Program-made: the position numbers and the translations under genes
Assembly: GCA_023053685.1 (NCBI GenBank)
Contig: JALIGW010000010.1
Span: 8,907,012 to 8,971,011 of the forward strand
Reading direction: 5' to 3'
Source of the DNA: Diadophis punctatus similis
Taxonomy: Eukaryota; Chordata; Lepidosauria; Squamata; Dipsadidae
DNA length: 64,000 nt
Notes under the pieces: model-generated
The model's database searches: none
Seen by the model: the letters and a program-made list of their open reading frames with translations, nothing else
Told to the model about the DNA's origin: nothing
In this document: in pieces, positions 1-9,600 of the stretch
Position numbering within the stretch: position 1 is the first letter of the stretch
Layout: every line of letters begins with the position of its first letter

Positions 1-475
1 GACTCGCCCCTGTCATCTCGGCCTGCCCTGTCCAAATGGAGTCCAGGTCTGTCCGAATCTGAGTGATTTTATCCGCCAGGAACTGGGAAAATTCCTCAGC
101 TCTACCCTGCAAGGGTTCTTCGCCCCCCCCCTTTGCGAGGAGGGAGCGCGTCACCCTAAACAGGGCGGCTGGGCGGGAGTCGGCGGACGCAATAAGGGCG
201 GAAAAATGCGCACATTTTGCCGCCCGTATCGCCACTAAGTAAGACTTAATGCAAGTTCTTAAAAGTGTCCGGTCAGACTCAGCTTTACTGGCTCTCCATC
301 GTCGCTCTAGGCGTCTCTTTAGGCGCTTCATCTCCCGGAGCTCCTCAGTAAACCAAGGAGCCCTCCGGGATCCGCTGCCACGGAGAGGCCGCAAAGGCGC
401 AATCCGATCTAAAGCCCCTGTTGCCGCCTGATTCCAGGCAGTCACTAGAGCCTCAGATGAATCGTGTACTGATCG
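1..475 (-). mobile_element. L3-like CR1 LINE fragment (endonuclease-RT linker)
   Basis: Reverse-complement of this segment matches the part of the LINE at 29,918-32,697 that lies between its endonuclease and reverse transcriptase domains; the same wording of the DNA is seen a third time at about 37,620-38,100. It runs off the left window edge and stops abruptly near 475, where an unrelated CR1 segment begins. Frames are broken, so it is a dead fragment. Assignment to the L3-like lineage is by comparison inside the window plus family knowledge. Confidence 0.8.
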
Positions 476-640
476 TGTATGAAATGAGATTGGTTTGGCA
501 TGACTTGTTCTTAACAAATCCGTGTTGGCTGTTGGTTATTACTTGGTTTGTTTCTAGATGATGTGAGATCTGGTTTTTAATTATTTTTTCCAGTATTTTC
601 CCAGGTATTGATGTTAGGCTGATTGGTCTGTAGTTTCAGT
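476..640 (-). mobile_element. CR1 reverse-transcriptase fragment
   Basis: Matches, in the same orientation, the CR1 RT segment at 52,443-52,610, which encodes the fingers/palm region around the SQHGFVKNKSC motif. About 165 bp only. It abuts the L3-like fragment without a visible TSD, so how the two were joined is unclear. Confidence 0.75.
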
Positions 641-1080
641 TAGAAGTTCAGTTAGAAGAGTTCAGTTAGAAGAGAGGGGGGGAAATCCAGGTTGCAGACA
701 AAAGGCTAGCTTTAGTCAAAATATTTCTCAAGTCAAGCACAGACAGTTCTCTGGGTAAGATAATAAGTTATAAACAAGCTGCAGCTGTGTTCTCTCCACA
801 CAGTATCCAAATTGTATCCCAGTTAAAACTTAAGGTGGCACTGTGCTTACAAAGGCTACAATGTTCCAGCACAGAGAGAAAAAAAAGAGAGAGAAAGGAT
901 ACAATGATCAAACTTTGTTTCTTTTAAAAGTCAAAAGATCAAAAAAGAAATTGAATGGCACTCCACTCTCATTTCAAAGTATTCAATCCAAATAGAAACG
1001 CTTTTTTTCTTATTTAACGCTCTTCCGCCGCTGATGTCTGGGAGTGACTTCAAGGAGCCACCTCCCGTGCCCAGAGCTCT
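641..1080. other. No recognisable feature
   Basis: Contains three close copies of a CAGTTAGAAG motif at about 636-680 and then AT-rich sequence without a long open frame or a repeat I recognise. Confidence 0.5.
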
Positions 1081-1082
1081 TT

Positions 1083-1480
1083 AGAATAGAATAGAATAGA
1101 ATTCTTTATTGGCCAAGTGTGATTGGACACACAAGGAATTTGTCTTTGGTGCATATGCTCTCAGTGTACATAAAAGAAAAGATACATTTGTCAAGAATGG
1201 TTGTCATAGGGTTCAAGTAAGTAATCAGGAAACAATCAATATGAAAATAAATCGTAAGGATACAAGCAACAAGTTACAGTCATACAGTCATAAGTGGGAG
1301 GAGATGAGTGATAGGAGCCATGAGAAAAACTAATAGTAATAGTAATGCAGCCTAGTGAATAGTTTGACAGTGGTGAGGGAATTATTTGTTTAGCAGAGTG
1401 ATGGCGTTCGGGAAAAAACTGTTCTTGTGTCTAGTTGTCTTGGTGTGCAGTGCTCTATAGTGCTCTATGATTTAATAAAT
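1083..1480 (-). mobile_element. LINE 3' end with AATAG microsatellite tail
   Basis: Read on the minus strand, the segment ends in a CCAATAAA-like stretch followed by repeated ATTCT units, i.e. AATAG on the plus strand, as expected for the 3' tail of a LINE. A short peptide resembling a LINE C-terminus (NSFFPNAITLLN) can be read at about 1,392-1,430. AATAG microsatellites seeded by L3-type CR1 LINEs are known from colubroid snakes, which fits, but the family is not certain here. Confidence 0.55.
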
Positions 1481-2018
1481 CATCCAAATATCGTCCAGAT
1501 TCCAAGAAAAAAAAATAGCTAATTCCTATTTTAAAATTTAGAATCCCATCGCTAGTCCAAGTTAAAAAGTTTAAAAAACAAGAATTCTCTCACCCAGATG
1601 ACTCCAACATCAATCTTCAAGATATCTTCTTTTTCTGTAGCAAGCAAAGCCGCCGGAACTAATGGCGACACATCTGGTTGCCTCCACACAGCTGGTGGCC
1701 AGAAGCAGAGAAACTGCAGCTTACTCGGGGTCTGCGCCAACCCCTACGGACCGCTGCAGCAGGCTTCTTTTTTCCCTGCTCCACCTGAGTGGTTCTGACC
1801 CAAATTACAGGTCTCCTACCGGCTGTGGGACAGTGTTCTCCACAGAGTGTTGTGGAGAGCGACTGTACCGTTCCGGCGCTGGCTCCTCCTCCTGGGGCCA
1901 GATACCTTTGGTTAAAAAGAAAAGTTTTGCTAGTGATGGTTCAAGCATTGGTATCCTAGATCAGATCTTACAAGGAAACATATTGCACTATGAAGGCACA
2001 CTTCCCTCCACATCCATA
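1481..2018. other. Unassigned sequence, moderate GC
   Basis: Two overlapping open frames of 66 and 123 codons lie between 1,598 and 2,033, but neither shows a domain or composition that supports coding. The segment may be the 5' part of an unrecognised repeat. Confidence 0.3.
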
Positions 2019-2019
2019 T

Positions 2020-2352
2020 GTATTTGTAGATAAGCTGAGAATTTCAAATGCCAAAATACATCTAAAAATTAGGTTTGGCTTATCTGCAGATAGGCTTATT
2101 TGCAAATATATAAAGTAATATTTTTAAAAAGTACATATATGTCTGTATATACTTGCATATAAGCCCATCCATAGATAAGCTGATTCTCAACCTTTTAACC
2201 AAAATACCATGAAAAATGTGCCACACACAGATAAACCAATTGTGAAAATTTAAAAAATACAAATATTTAGATAGTTGGATTATCTGCAAATGGTGCATTT
2301 TTATAGTATTTTAGTTAAAAAACAGAGTCAGCTTATCTGCAGATGGTTTTAT
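2020..2352. repeat. AT-rich repeat with recurring GCTTATCTGCAGATA-like motif
   Basis: The motif GCTTATCTGCAGAT or its complement recurs at about 2,029, 2,077, 2,173 and 2,333, the outer two in opposite orientation. This could be a decayed short inverted-repeat element. No TSD was found. Confidence 0.35.
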
Positions 2353-2518
2353 CTATTAGTATACAGGATAGATTATTTAGTCTAAAAGGACTGCATCTAT
2401 GAAATGGTATGTGGAAATGATGTTGAGGAATAAGGGGAAGAGTTGTTGCCTAGGAAATAATCAGACAAGACAGGGAGAAGGCCCCAGTGGCTTAGCAGTC
2501 AGAAGAAACTACTTAGGA

Positions 2519-3582
2519 CAGGGGTGGCCAAACTATGGTTCTTTGAGGACCTGTGGACTTCAACTCCCAGAATTCCTGAGTCAGCCATGCATGCATGGCT
2601 AAAGTGACCAGATTTTTTTTTTAATTGGGACACCATGGGGGGGGCGCACCTGGACGTCGCAAATTGAGTTTTGCCCTCTGCGCATGCGCAGAACGCTGCG
2701 CATGCGCAGAGGGCAAAATAACGCAAATGTCGGCGTCCAGGTTGGGGGGGGGAGGCGGGAGGTTATGCAGTTTCCATATTATAAGTCCGTTCAGAGAGCC
2801 TCGGCCAGCCTAATTCTAGCGCTGAACGGAATCCAGATGGGGGGGAGTCACCACAACCAATAGAACCGTGCCGTGCGGACGATGCCCGGCAGTTGAAGCC
2901 CGCGAACTGGGGGAGGAGGAGGAGAGGAAGAGAAGGGTAAAGGTTCTCTGCCCAGCCCGGGGCTCCTTCCCCACGCAGCCGCGGAGCCCTCCCGTCCCTG
3001 CCGTCGCCTTGCGTCCCACCGCGGCTCCCTGCGCAACTCCCTCGCAGCCCTGCGCGCCCGTTGCCCCCTCCCTCCCTCGCTCGTTCGCTCGCTCCCCATG
3101 ACGCGGGCTGGCGTGGGGGGTGTGTGCCCGACGCTGCCCTTTGCTCACGGGCGGGGGCGACTCTGCTCTTCCCGCGGGAGGAGCCTGCCTCTCCGCCTCC
3201 TCCCCGAGCGCGCGCGTTGGGGGGGGGTCGTTCCAGGCGGGGAAATCCACCCGACCCCCCCCCACCTACCATGTTATCAGCAGGGCTTTCAACTTCACTC
3301 GCCAGCGCTGCCGCCGCTGTTGCTACCGCCGCCAGTACAGCTTGTTTCTGCGCACGCGCGGGTCGTCTTTCCCTTTAAGGTGACCAGACATCCCGCTGCT
3401 TCCGCATTCTTTTAAAAAAAGCGGGACTTTTTGAAAAGAATGCGGGACGCGGGACACACGCTTGAAAAGCGTGTCTGTCCCGCCAAAAGCGGGACGTCTG
3501 GTCACCTTATGCATGGCTAGCTCAGGAATTCTGGGAGTTGAAGTCCACAGGTCCACAAAGAACCATAGTTTGGCCACGCCTG
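2519..3582. mobile_element. hAT-type foldback element, TSD ACTTAGGA
   Basis: The ends form long inverted repeats of about 75 bp (CAGGGGTGGCCAAACTATGG at the left, its complement at the right). The host sequence ACTTAGGA is duplicated exactly at 2,511-2,518 and 3,583-3,590; an 8-bp duplication is the hAT hallmark. Without the nested insertion at 2,600-3,509 it would be a palindrome of roughly 150 bp. It has no transposase and is non-autonomous. Confidence 0.9.
2600..3509. mobile_element. hAT-like element with CpG-rich cargo, inside 2519-3582
   Basis: Terminal inverted repeats TAAAGTGACCAGA / TCTGGTCACCTTA bound the element and TGCATGGC is duplicated at 2,592-2,599 and 3,510-3,517. A second member with the same ends and an 8-bp duplication lies at 19,080-20,066. 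The interior (about 2,640-3,400) is strongly GC- and CpG-rich, with a GCGCATGCGCAG palindrome near 2,676-2,712 and a CCAAT sequence at about 2,868. On the minus strand an ATG near 3,272 is directly followed by GTAGGT, a good splice donor. The cargo resembles a CpG-island promoter with a first exon, but I recognise no gene. Confidence 0.8.
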
Positions 3583-3754
3583 ACTTAGGAAGAACTGGCC
3601 CTAATTGATCAGCCAGTTAAAAGTAGTAGTGAACAGTTTGTACCTTTAAACTTACAAGATTCTGTTAACATAAAGTAAAATAAGTTCATGAAATTGTGGT
3701 TACTGTCTGGTTTACCCAGGTGGGCTGACATTTTGACATCTTTTCTACATGTAG

Positions 3755-4183
3755 AGACCTTTTTATTCAAAATACATAAGAATGGGATCCCCTTACTCCC
3801 AATTGTGTCTCTACCTGGAACACCAACATACAAACTAGCAAAAATCCTGCAGAGGAAACTCAGACACCTGGTCAATGACTCAACACACTCAATAAACTCC
3901 TCAGAACAATTTCTCCAATGCATGAAACACAGCAAAATCAACAAGGAAAAAATTATGGCCTTCTCCGACGTAACTGGTCTCTTCACTTCGATTGACATTG
4001 ACCTAGCTAACCAAATCATACACCACCTATCACTAAATACTACACCCACGAAGATGATGCCACTACAGAACACTCCATATCCACAGAAACCATCATTAAA
4101 CTCCTGGATCTGTGCCTCAACACATACTTCAAGTTCAATGGAAAAATCTATAAGCAAGTACAAGGTACCCCGATGGAATCACC
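3755..4183 (+). pseudogene. Penelope-like element reverse transcriptase fragment
   Basis: The frame carries the Penelope-like RT signatures KIHKNGIPL followed by PIVSLPGTPTYKLAK, then a VTGLFTSIDIDLA stretch corresponding to the SFDVxSLFT motif, and, after a frameshift near 4,050, a FNGKIYKQVQGTPM stretch. These are early RT motifs of the Penelope/Poseidon group; the catalytic YADD-type motif and the GIY-YIG endonuclease are missing. Upstream sequence back to 3,600 is not recognisable. The frame is cut at 4,184 by a hAT-type end and does not visibly resume, so it is a dead fragment. Confidence 0.8.
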
Positions 4184-4315
4184 CAGTGGTGGGATTCAAA
4201 TTTTTTAACAACCGGTTCTGTGGACGTGGCTTATTTGGGGGCATGACTTGGTGGTCATGTGACTTGGTGGGAGTGGCTAGCTGGTCATGTGACCAGTGGG
4301 CGTGGCTACGTGCAT

Positions 4316-4802
4316 AGGGACTACTCAGAGGCAGAGGTGGGTTTCTACCGGTTCTAACCAGTTCTTTAGAACCGTTAGTAGTTTGGCGATGACGTCATGG
4401 AACCAGTTCTGTCGGTGTCTCCGTGGGCACCGCCATCTTCGATTTTGCTTCTGCGCAAGCGTAGAAGCAAATTTTTGTTTCTGTGCATGCGAAGAAGCTA
4501 TTTTTTGATTGCTGCGCACCTGTGTTTGGCGCAACCCTGACTGAACTGGCAGCAAAAGGATCCAGAACCCACCCCTGCTCAGAAGGCTGAAAAAAAGTGA
4601 ATTATGATTGGTCCTCACACTTACGACTATCCTCACATTTATGCCCATTGCAGCATTCTTAACAACTGTGTCATTCATTTCACAACTGTGGTGCTTCTCT
4701 TCACCATGGTAACAAGATAGGGCGCAAAACGTAAAATGTGAGGACAGTCGTAAGTGTGAGGACCGGTCAAAAATCACTTTTTCAGCCCTCTGAGTAGTCC
4801 CT
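4316..4802. mobile_element. Hairpin MITE with about 105-bp arms
   Basis: The arms read AGGGACTACTCAGAGG... inward from 4,316 and the complement of this inward from 4,802, continuing through a GTGAGGACNGTCGTAAGTGTGAGG segment on both sides. Flanks ACGTGCAT (4,308-4,315) and ATGTGCAC (4,803-4,810) match at 6 of 8 positions, a possible decayed 8-bp duplication. The left arm is interrupted by the element at 4,332-4,577. Confidence 0.65.
4332..4577. mobile_element. hAT MITE, TSD CTCAGARG
   Basis: Ends CAGAGGTGGGTTT / GAACCCACCCCTG. Flanking CTCAGAGG (4,324-4,331) and CTCAGAAG (4,578-4,585) differ at one position. The interior has GCTTCTGCGCAAGCGTAGAAGC-like palindromes as in the element at 9,188-9,592. 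No coding content. Confidence 0.85.
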
Positions 4803-4904
4803 ATGTGCACCCGGTGTGGCCAGGTGGGCATGTGACTAGGTGGGCATAGCCAACTCGACATCACTCATGTTGAGGGGTGCTCCTCCACGCCTGGCCTCTT
4901 GTGA

Positions 4905-5022
4905 CCGTGGGGATGCTGCAACGGTCGTAAGTGTGAAAAATGGTCATAAGTCACTTTTTTTAGTGCCATTGTAACTTTGAATGGTCACTAAATGAACTGT
5001 TGTAAATCAAGGATTACCTGTA
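4905..5022 (+). mobile_element. Mariner-like MITE, right-hand part
   Basis: Corresponds to the complement of the left part of the complete element at 50,767-51,150 (CAACGGTCGTAAGTGTGAAAA ... GTTGTAAATCAAGGATTACCTG). It is truncated on its left where it joins hAT-A sequence. Confidence 0.75.
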
Positions 5023-5284
5023 CAAAAATACAAAAAGCTTCTTTGCTTGCAAAAAGGTGCCCTAAATACCAATCATTAGATTAGAAATACCTGCAAGCTG
5101 GAGTTACAAATCAGGCGGGGTGCTAGAGCACCTTGAGGAATTAAAATAGTTAAAATGATAACTATCAGCAGACAACTCTTGCTCATAAAGTGAAACCCTT
5201 TAGCAGAGAGGTTATTTAAGCTCTCCAGAAAGAGCACACCCAGGAGAAGCAATCCTTAGATCCATTTGCACCACTTAAAGATCA

Positions 5285-5585
5285 GGGGTGGGTTCCAAAT
5301 TTTTTTTTTGCTACCACTCTGTGGGCGTGGCTTATTTTGTGGGTGTGGCGTGATGGTCATGTGATGGTCATGGGCGTGGCTTTGTGGTCATGTGACTGGG
5401 TGGGAGTGGTTTGGCAGTCATGTGACTGGGGGAGTGGCTTTGCGGTCATGTGACTGGGTGGGGGTTGCTGGGTGGTCATTGTGACTGGGTGGTCATGTGA
5501 CTGGGTAGGTGTGGCCAACTTGACGTCACTCACATCAAGGGTTAGGGTTAGGGTGCCTGGCCTCTCTTCGCCTCAAAGGCCTCAA
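5285..5585. repeat. hAT-A type segment with degenerate GGTCATGTGACTGGGTGG repeats
   Basis: Starts with CAGGGGTGGGTTCCAAATTTT and continues with at least six degenerate units combining GTGGGxGTGGCTT and GGTCATGTGAC. The right end is unclear. Same family as 52,747-53,050. Confidence 0.7.
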
Positions 5586-5644
5586 CGAGATTCAATTTCC
5601 CTGTCTATTTACTACTACTGAACATCCAAAATATACTATTTAAT

Positions 5645-5755
5645 CCTACGTATATATGCATATGTGTACATACATATTACACACAGGCACACAAAAAGAT
5701 ACATTATCTACTATATATACTGTATGTGTATGTACACACACACACACACACACAG
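5645..5755. repeat. TA/CATA-rich stretch and (CA)n microsatellite
   Basis: Alternating TATATGCATATG-like sequence followed by about nine CA units ending near 5,753. Confidence 0.9.
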
Positions 5756-5939
5756 CTCTTCTAAAACTACACATTCAACCTCACTTACTGCATTTGGAAA
5801 AACACACCCAAGTCCACTTTCTGCCACACATTTAACCATAATCTCTGTACATTAGAACATTACACATGCCTTCAGATGTTCTTCCCTAGCTTGCACATCA
5901 CTGTTAGAGCCAGGAAATGTCATGGATTGAGTAAAATGT

Positions 5940-6025
5940 GGTGAAACTCACTTAACAACGCTCTTGCTTAGCAACCAAAATTTTGGGCTCAATTGTGGTC
6001 ATAAGTCAAGGACTATCTCTGCCTT
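5940..6025 (-). mobile_element. Mariner-like MITE remnant
   Basis: Contains the ACTCACTTAACAA ... TTTTGGGCTCAATTGTGGTCATAAGTCAAGGAC part found near the right end of the 50,767-51,150 element. Only this terminal segment survives. Confidence 0.7.
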
Positions 6026-6239
6026 CCTCTGCATGGCAGCCTTGTCCTAGTAAACTCCTTCTCCTTTCTGGCAATTTTCCTCTCTGTTAGAGGCACCAAA
6101 ATAATCCAGACAATTTAAGTTTTCCTGCTACAGCACGGGGTTGGACTAGATGACCTCCAAGATATCTTCCAGCCCTAAATTGCTGTGCTGTTTCAAAGTG
6201 TCTCCTGAAGCCACATCTAGTGGCAGGGTTTGTGGTGCT

Positions 6240-6608
6240 TCCTTCCTCTTCTTCCTTTCTCTTTCTCTTTCTCTCTCTCTCTTCTCCCTCCCTCCCTCCC
6301 TTCCTTCCTTCCTTCCTTCCTTCCTTCCTTCCTTCCTTCCTTCCTTCCTTCCTTCCTTCCTTCCTTCCTTCCTTCCTTCCTTCCTCTTTCTTTTTCTTTC
6401 TCCTTCTTTCTCTTTTTCTTTCTCTTTCTCTGTATTTCTCTTTCTTTCTTTCTTTCTCTTTCTCTTTCTCTATCTCTTTTTCTTTGTTTCTCTTTCTCTC
6501 TCCCTTCCTTCCTCTTTTTCTTTTTCTTTTTCTTTTTCTTTTTCTTTTTCTTTTTCTTTTTCTTTTTCTTTTTCTTTTTCTTTTTCTTTTTCTTTTTCTT
6601 TTTCTTTT

Positions 6609-6673
<65 letters not shown>

Positions 6674-6693
6674 CTTGTCTCTCTCTTTCTTTC
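6240..6693. repeat. 450-bp polypyrimidine compound microsatellite
   Basis: Successive blocks of CTTT/CTCT, TTCC (about 6,290-6,385), mixed TTTC, then a perfect TTTTTC hexamer array (about 6,515-6,610) and a CT dinucleotide array (about 6,612-6,667). The long open frames here are repeat artefacts. It sits directly beside the dispersed repeat that begins at 6,694, as a similar tract does at 53,745-54,131. Confidence 0.95.
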
Positions 6694-7480
6694 TTAATAC
6701 CCTATATGAGCCCTACGGATTGATATAAGTGGATTTTATTCATATGTATCTTCAAGTGATCTGCTACCTCTGCTATAAGGAGTATGCCAGCAAAGGATTT
6801 AGAAGTCTTGGATACCTTAACAATTGAATGGTTAATATCATGGAGGTAATAAAAATGATGCAGGAGGCACATTAAATCATTTGGTGTTTTTTGTTAGTTT
6901 AGGTCAGGAATCAATAACAACAACAACAACAACAACAACAAAAGAGTTGGAAGGGACCTTGGAGGTCTTCTAGTCCAACCCCCTGCTTAGGCAAGAAACC
7001 CTACACCACTTCAGACAAATGGTTATCCAACATCTTCTTAAAAACTTCCAGTGTTGGAGCATTCACAACTTCTGGAGGCAAGCTGTTCCACTGATTAATT
7101 GTTCTAACTCTCAGGAAATTTCTCCTTAGTTCTAAGTTGCTTCTCTCCTTTTTTAATTTCCACCCATTGCTTCTTGTTCTACCCTCAGGTGCTTTGGAGA
7201 ATAGTTTGATTCCCTCTTCTTTGTGGCAACCCCTGAGATATTGGAACACTGCTATCATGTCTCCCCTAGTCCTTCTTTTCATTAAACTAGACATACCCAG
7301 TTCCTGCAACTGTTCTTCATATGTTTTAGCCTCCAGTCCCCTAATCACCTTAAACATTCAAAGAGCCATTTGGACCCTTTTTCCACAGAAAACTCCCACC
7401 CGGTCACATGAACCCCTTAACATTCTTATTCCTTCCTTCCTTCCATCCTCCCTTCTGATTTTACCTCCCTTCCTTTCTTT
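6694..7480 (+). repeat. Dispersed repeat, copy 1 (split by CR1)
   Basis: The 6,694-6,911 part and the 7,349-7,480 part together match 54,132-54,480 closely, from TTAATACCCTATATGAGCCC through AACAATTGAATGGTTAATATC to CTCAAAGAGCCATTTGGACCC. In this copy a CR1 3' fragment interrupts the match; the other copy shows the uninterrupted site. The second part resembles the end of a hAT element whose terminus is CAxGxGTCAGCAAxCTT. Confidence 0.85.
6912..7348 (-). mobile_element. CR1 LINE 3' fragment with (TTG)n tail
   Basis: On the minus strand it encodes the CR1 ORF2 C-terminus (motifs [46 protein letters not shown]), then a GGTTGGACTAGAAGACCTCCAAGG-like 3' UTR and a TTG repeat tail (AAC on plus, 6,916-6,940). 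The tail differs from the TGTAATC tail of the other CR1 copies here, so it belongs to a different subfamily. 5'-truncated, non-functional. Confidence 0.9.
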
Positions 7481-7600
7481 CTCTTTCTCTTTCTCTTTCT
7501 CTTTCTTTCTCCCTTCCTCTTTCTTTGTCTGTCTGTCTGCCTGTCTGTCTGCCTCTCGCTCTCTGTGTCTCTCTCTCTCTCTCACACACACACTGCATGA
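7425..7600. repeat. Compound microsatellite TTCC/CTTT/GTCT/CT/CA
   Basis: Successive short arrays of TTCC, CTTTCT, GTCTGTCTGC, CTCT and CACA. Equivalent sequence near 54,490-54,540 is much shorter. Confidence 0.9.
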
Positions 7601-7796
7601 TTGCAGGCAGGCAGCTAGCTCCATTGTTTAATAGGCTCTAAGTAAAATTTCTACATTAACAAAATTTATACCTAAACAACAGAATATAGGAGCAAAAAAT
7701 CATAGTAATAGTCTGAGCTGTCCTTCTTCCCACCTCCCCCCCTCGCTTCCTTTTGCTTTCAGGGTGGGAGGGAAAACCAAATAAAAACGGGAAGGA

Positions 7797-7885
7797 CAGA
7801 AAATGGTGCCTGGTTGCAAAATAGGAGAAAGGCATTTTTCAGCTGAAAAATGCCCTTCTCCTATTTTGCAGCCATGCACCATTTC
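7797..7885. repeat. Near-perfect 80-bp palindrome
   Basis: AAATGGTGC ... CAGCTG ... GCACCATTT with the centre at the TTTTCAGCTGAAAA sequence near 7,842. Arms of about 40 bp with few mismatches. It lies inside sequence I cannot classify and may be the core of a small foldback element. Confidence 0.8.
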
Positions 7886-7913
7886 TGGGACTGAAAAGTT
7901 GAGGGGACCGAAG

Positions 7914-8558
7914 CAGGGATGGGTTCTAACTTACCTCTCTGCTGGCTTGCTTCCTCAAGATGGCGACCGCATGCACAGTGCTGGAAACTCAGCTTTTGCA
8001 CATGCTCAGAAGAAAAATTAAATAAAAAATTAAATTAAATTAAATAAAAATTAAATTCAAAACAATATATATTAAAAAGAAAGCCGAAAACAAGATGGCA
8101 ACCACATGCACAGTGCCGGAAACTCGGCTTCTGTACATGCTCAGAAGAAAAATAAATAAATAAATAAATTAAATTAAATTAAAAAAAAATTAAAAAGAAA
8201 AAAGAAAGCCGAGAACAAGATGACAACTGCATGCACAGTGCCGGAAACTCGGCTTCTGCACATGCTCAGAAGAAAAATAAAATAAATAAATAAATTAAAT
8301 TGAATTTAAAAAAAATAAAAAATAAAAAAGAAAGCCGAAAACAAGATGGCAACCGCATGCACATTGCCGGAAACTTGGCTTCTGCACATGCCCAGAAGAA
8401 AAAAAATTCAATTTTTTTTTGAAAAAAATTCAAAAAAAAGATGGCAGTGCCCATGGACCAGCACCGACCGATCTGGTTTGGTGACATCGTCGTGATGTCA
8501 CCAGCGAGTCACTACCAGTTTGGGTGAACCGGTCCGAATCGGGAGGAATCCACCCCTG
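7914..8558. mobile_element. hAT MITE with internally amplified module
   Basis: Ends CAGGGATGGGTTCTAACTTACC / GGAGGAATCCACCCCTG match those of the element at 56,007-56,307. Inside, a module with ACAAGATGGC-AACC-ATGCACAGTGCCGGAAACTC and a CATGCTCAGAAG stretch, followed by an AAATAA/AAATT-rich linker, is repeated about four times (near 7,955, 8,085, 8,207, 8,330), against once in 56,007-56,307. Immediate flanks do not match (GACCGAAG, TGAGACTC), so no TSD is claimed. Confidence 0.8.
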
Positions 8559-9006
8559 TGAGACTCTAGAAAAAGTGCAGAGAATAGAAACCAGGATGAT
8601 TAGGGGACTGGAAACTAAACCATATAAAGAATGGTTACAGGAACTGGACATGGCTAGTCTAGTGAAGAGAAGGACCAGGGGAGACATTATAGCAGTGTTC
8701 CAATATTTGAGGGGCTGCCACAGAGAGGAAGGGGTCAAGCTATTTTCCAAAGCACCTATAGGCCAGACAAGGAATAATGGATGGAAACTGAACAAGGAGA
8801 GATTTAACCTGGAAATAAGGATAAATTTTCTGACAGTGAGAACAATCAACTAATGGAATAGCTTGCCTTCGGAAGTTGTGGAAGCTTCATCACTTGAGAC
8901 TTTCAAGAAGAGATTGGACTGCCATTTGTCAGAAATGGTGGAGGGTCTCCTTCTTGGGTTGGGGGTTGGACTAGATGACCTACAAGGTCCCTTCCAACTC
9001 TGTTAA
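8559..9006 (+). mobile_element. CR1 LINE 3' end
   Basis: Encodes the CR1 ORF2 C-terminus ([51 protein letters not shown]), followed by the conserved GGTTGGACTAGATGACCTAC 3' UTR segment and an AATCTG tail remnant near 9,006. It begins exactly at the edge of the hAT MITE to its left; the rest of the LINE is absent. Confidence 0.9.
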
Positions 9007-9187
9007 TCTGAATGCGTCTTGTTTAATTCTGTTACCTGCATAATTATAATTACACATGTAATGAAAAAAGGCCTAGGCTTCTTGTAAATAGTTCTGTAAG
9101 TAGATGCATTGTTATAAAATTTTAAAAATCTTAAGTTAAACCGACTTTTAAAACAGAGAAAAATGATAATATAATGATGAATGTAAC

Positions 9188-9592
9188 CAGAGGTGGGTTT
9201 GCGTGCGACCACTCCGGAGACCTCTCTGCCGGTCCACCACGCGCATCGCCATTTTTTCCCGTTGATTTTGGGTCGATTTTGCTTCTGCGCATGCGTGGAA
9301 GCAAAATCACGCCAAAATCTCATGAGGGGATGCGCGCGCGAGAGAGATTTCGGTGAGATTTTGCTTCTGCACATGCGCGGAAGCAAAATTGCGCCAAAAT
9401 CTCGTGCGCACGCCCATCCCTGCATAAGATTTTGGCGCGACTTTGCTTCAGCGCATGCGCAGAGGCAAAATCGTGCGAGGGGGCGTGCGTGCATAGGAAG
9501 CGCGCACGCACCCAAAGCGAGCGCGCCCACGCCCGAAGCGTGGAGATGCGCATGCAGCGCACTGGCACCGGTAAGAGAGCAACCCGCCGCTG
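9188..9592. mobile_element. hAT MITE, TSD AATGTAAY
   Basis: Ends CAGAGGTGGGTTT / AACCCGCCGCTG; AATGTAAC (9,180-9,187) and AATGTAAT (9,593-9,600) flank it. The interior holds three GCTTCxGCxCATGCGxxGAxGC palindromes alternating with GCGCCAAAATCTC segments and is CpG-rich. The small open frames here are by-products of the repeats. Confidence 0.85.
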
Positions 9593-9600
9593 AATGTAAT

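Larger units (their letters stand above)
4184..4904. mobile_element. hAT-A type element with GTGG/CATGTGAC motif, multiply interrupted
   Basis: It starts with CAGTGGTGGGATTC, like other hAT ends in this window, then runs through degenerate repeats of a unit containing GGTCATGTGAC and GTGGGCGTGGCT. The same sequence type recurs at 5,285-5,585, 52,747-53,050 and, reversed, 12,880-12,978. It is interrupted by the hairpin element at 4,316-4,802. A right terminus is not clearly visible. Confidence 0.6.

Noticed and set aside
2763..3415. Several overlapping frames up to 169 codons
   Set aside because: High GC removes stops; composition is Pro/Arg/Gly/Ala-rich in all frames with no domain.
5538..5556. 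TTAGGG-like interstitial telomeric repeat
   Set aside because: Only two to three units, and part of a hAT-A repeat segment.
6150..6728. Long Ser/Phe/Leu-rich open frames of 155-192 codons in three frames
   Set aside because: Produced by CTTT, TTCC and CT microsatellites; all three frames stay open because the repeats lack stops.
7906..8566. TSD for the MITE at 7,914-8,558
   Set aside because: GACCGAAG and TGAGACTC do not match; the left boundary may have been altered by deletion.
9003..9530. CRISPR-like array suggested by repeated GCTTCTGCGCATGCG units
   Set aside because: Three diverged palindromes inside one hAT MITE in a vertebrate genome, with no uniform spacers.
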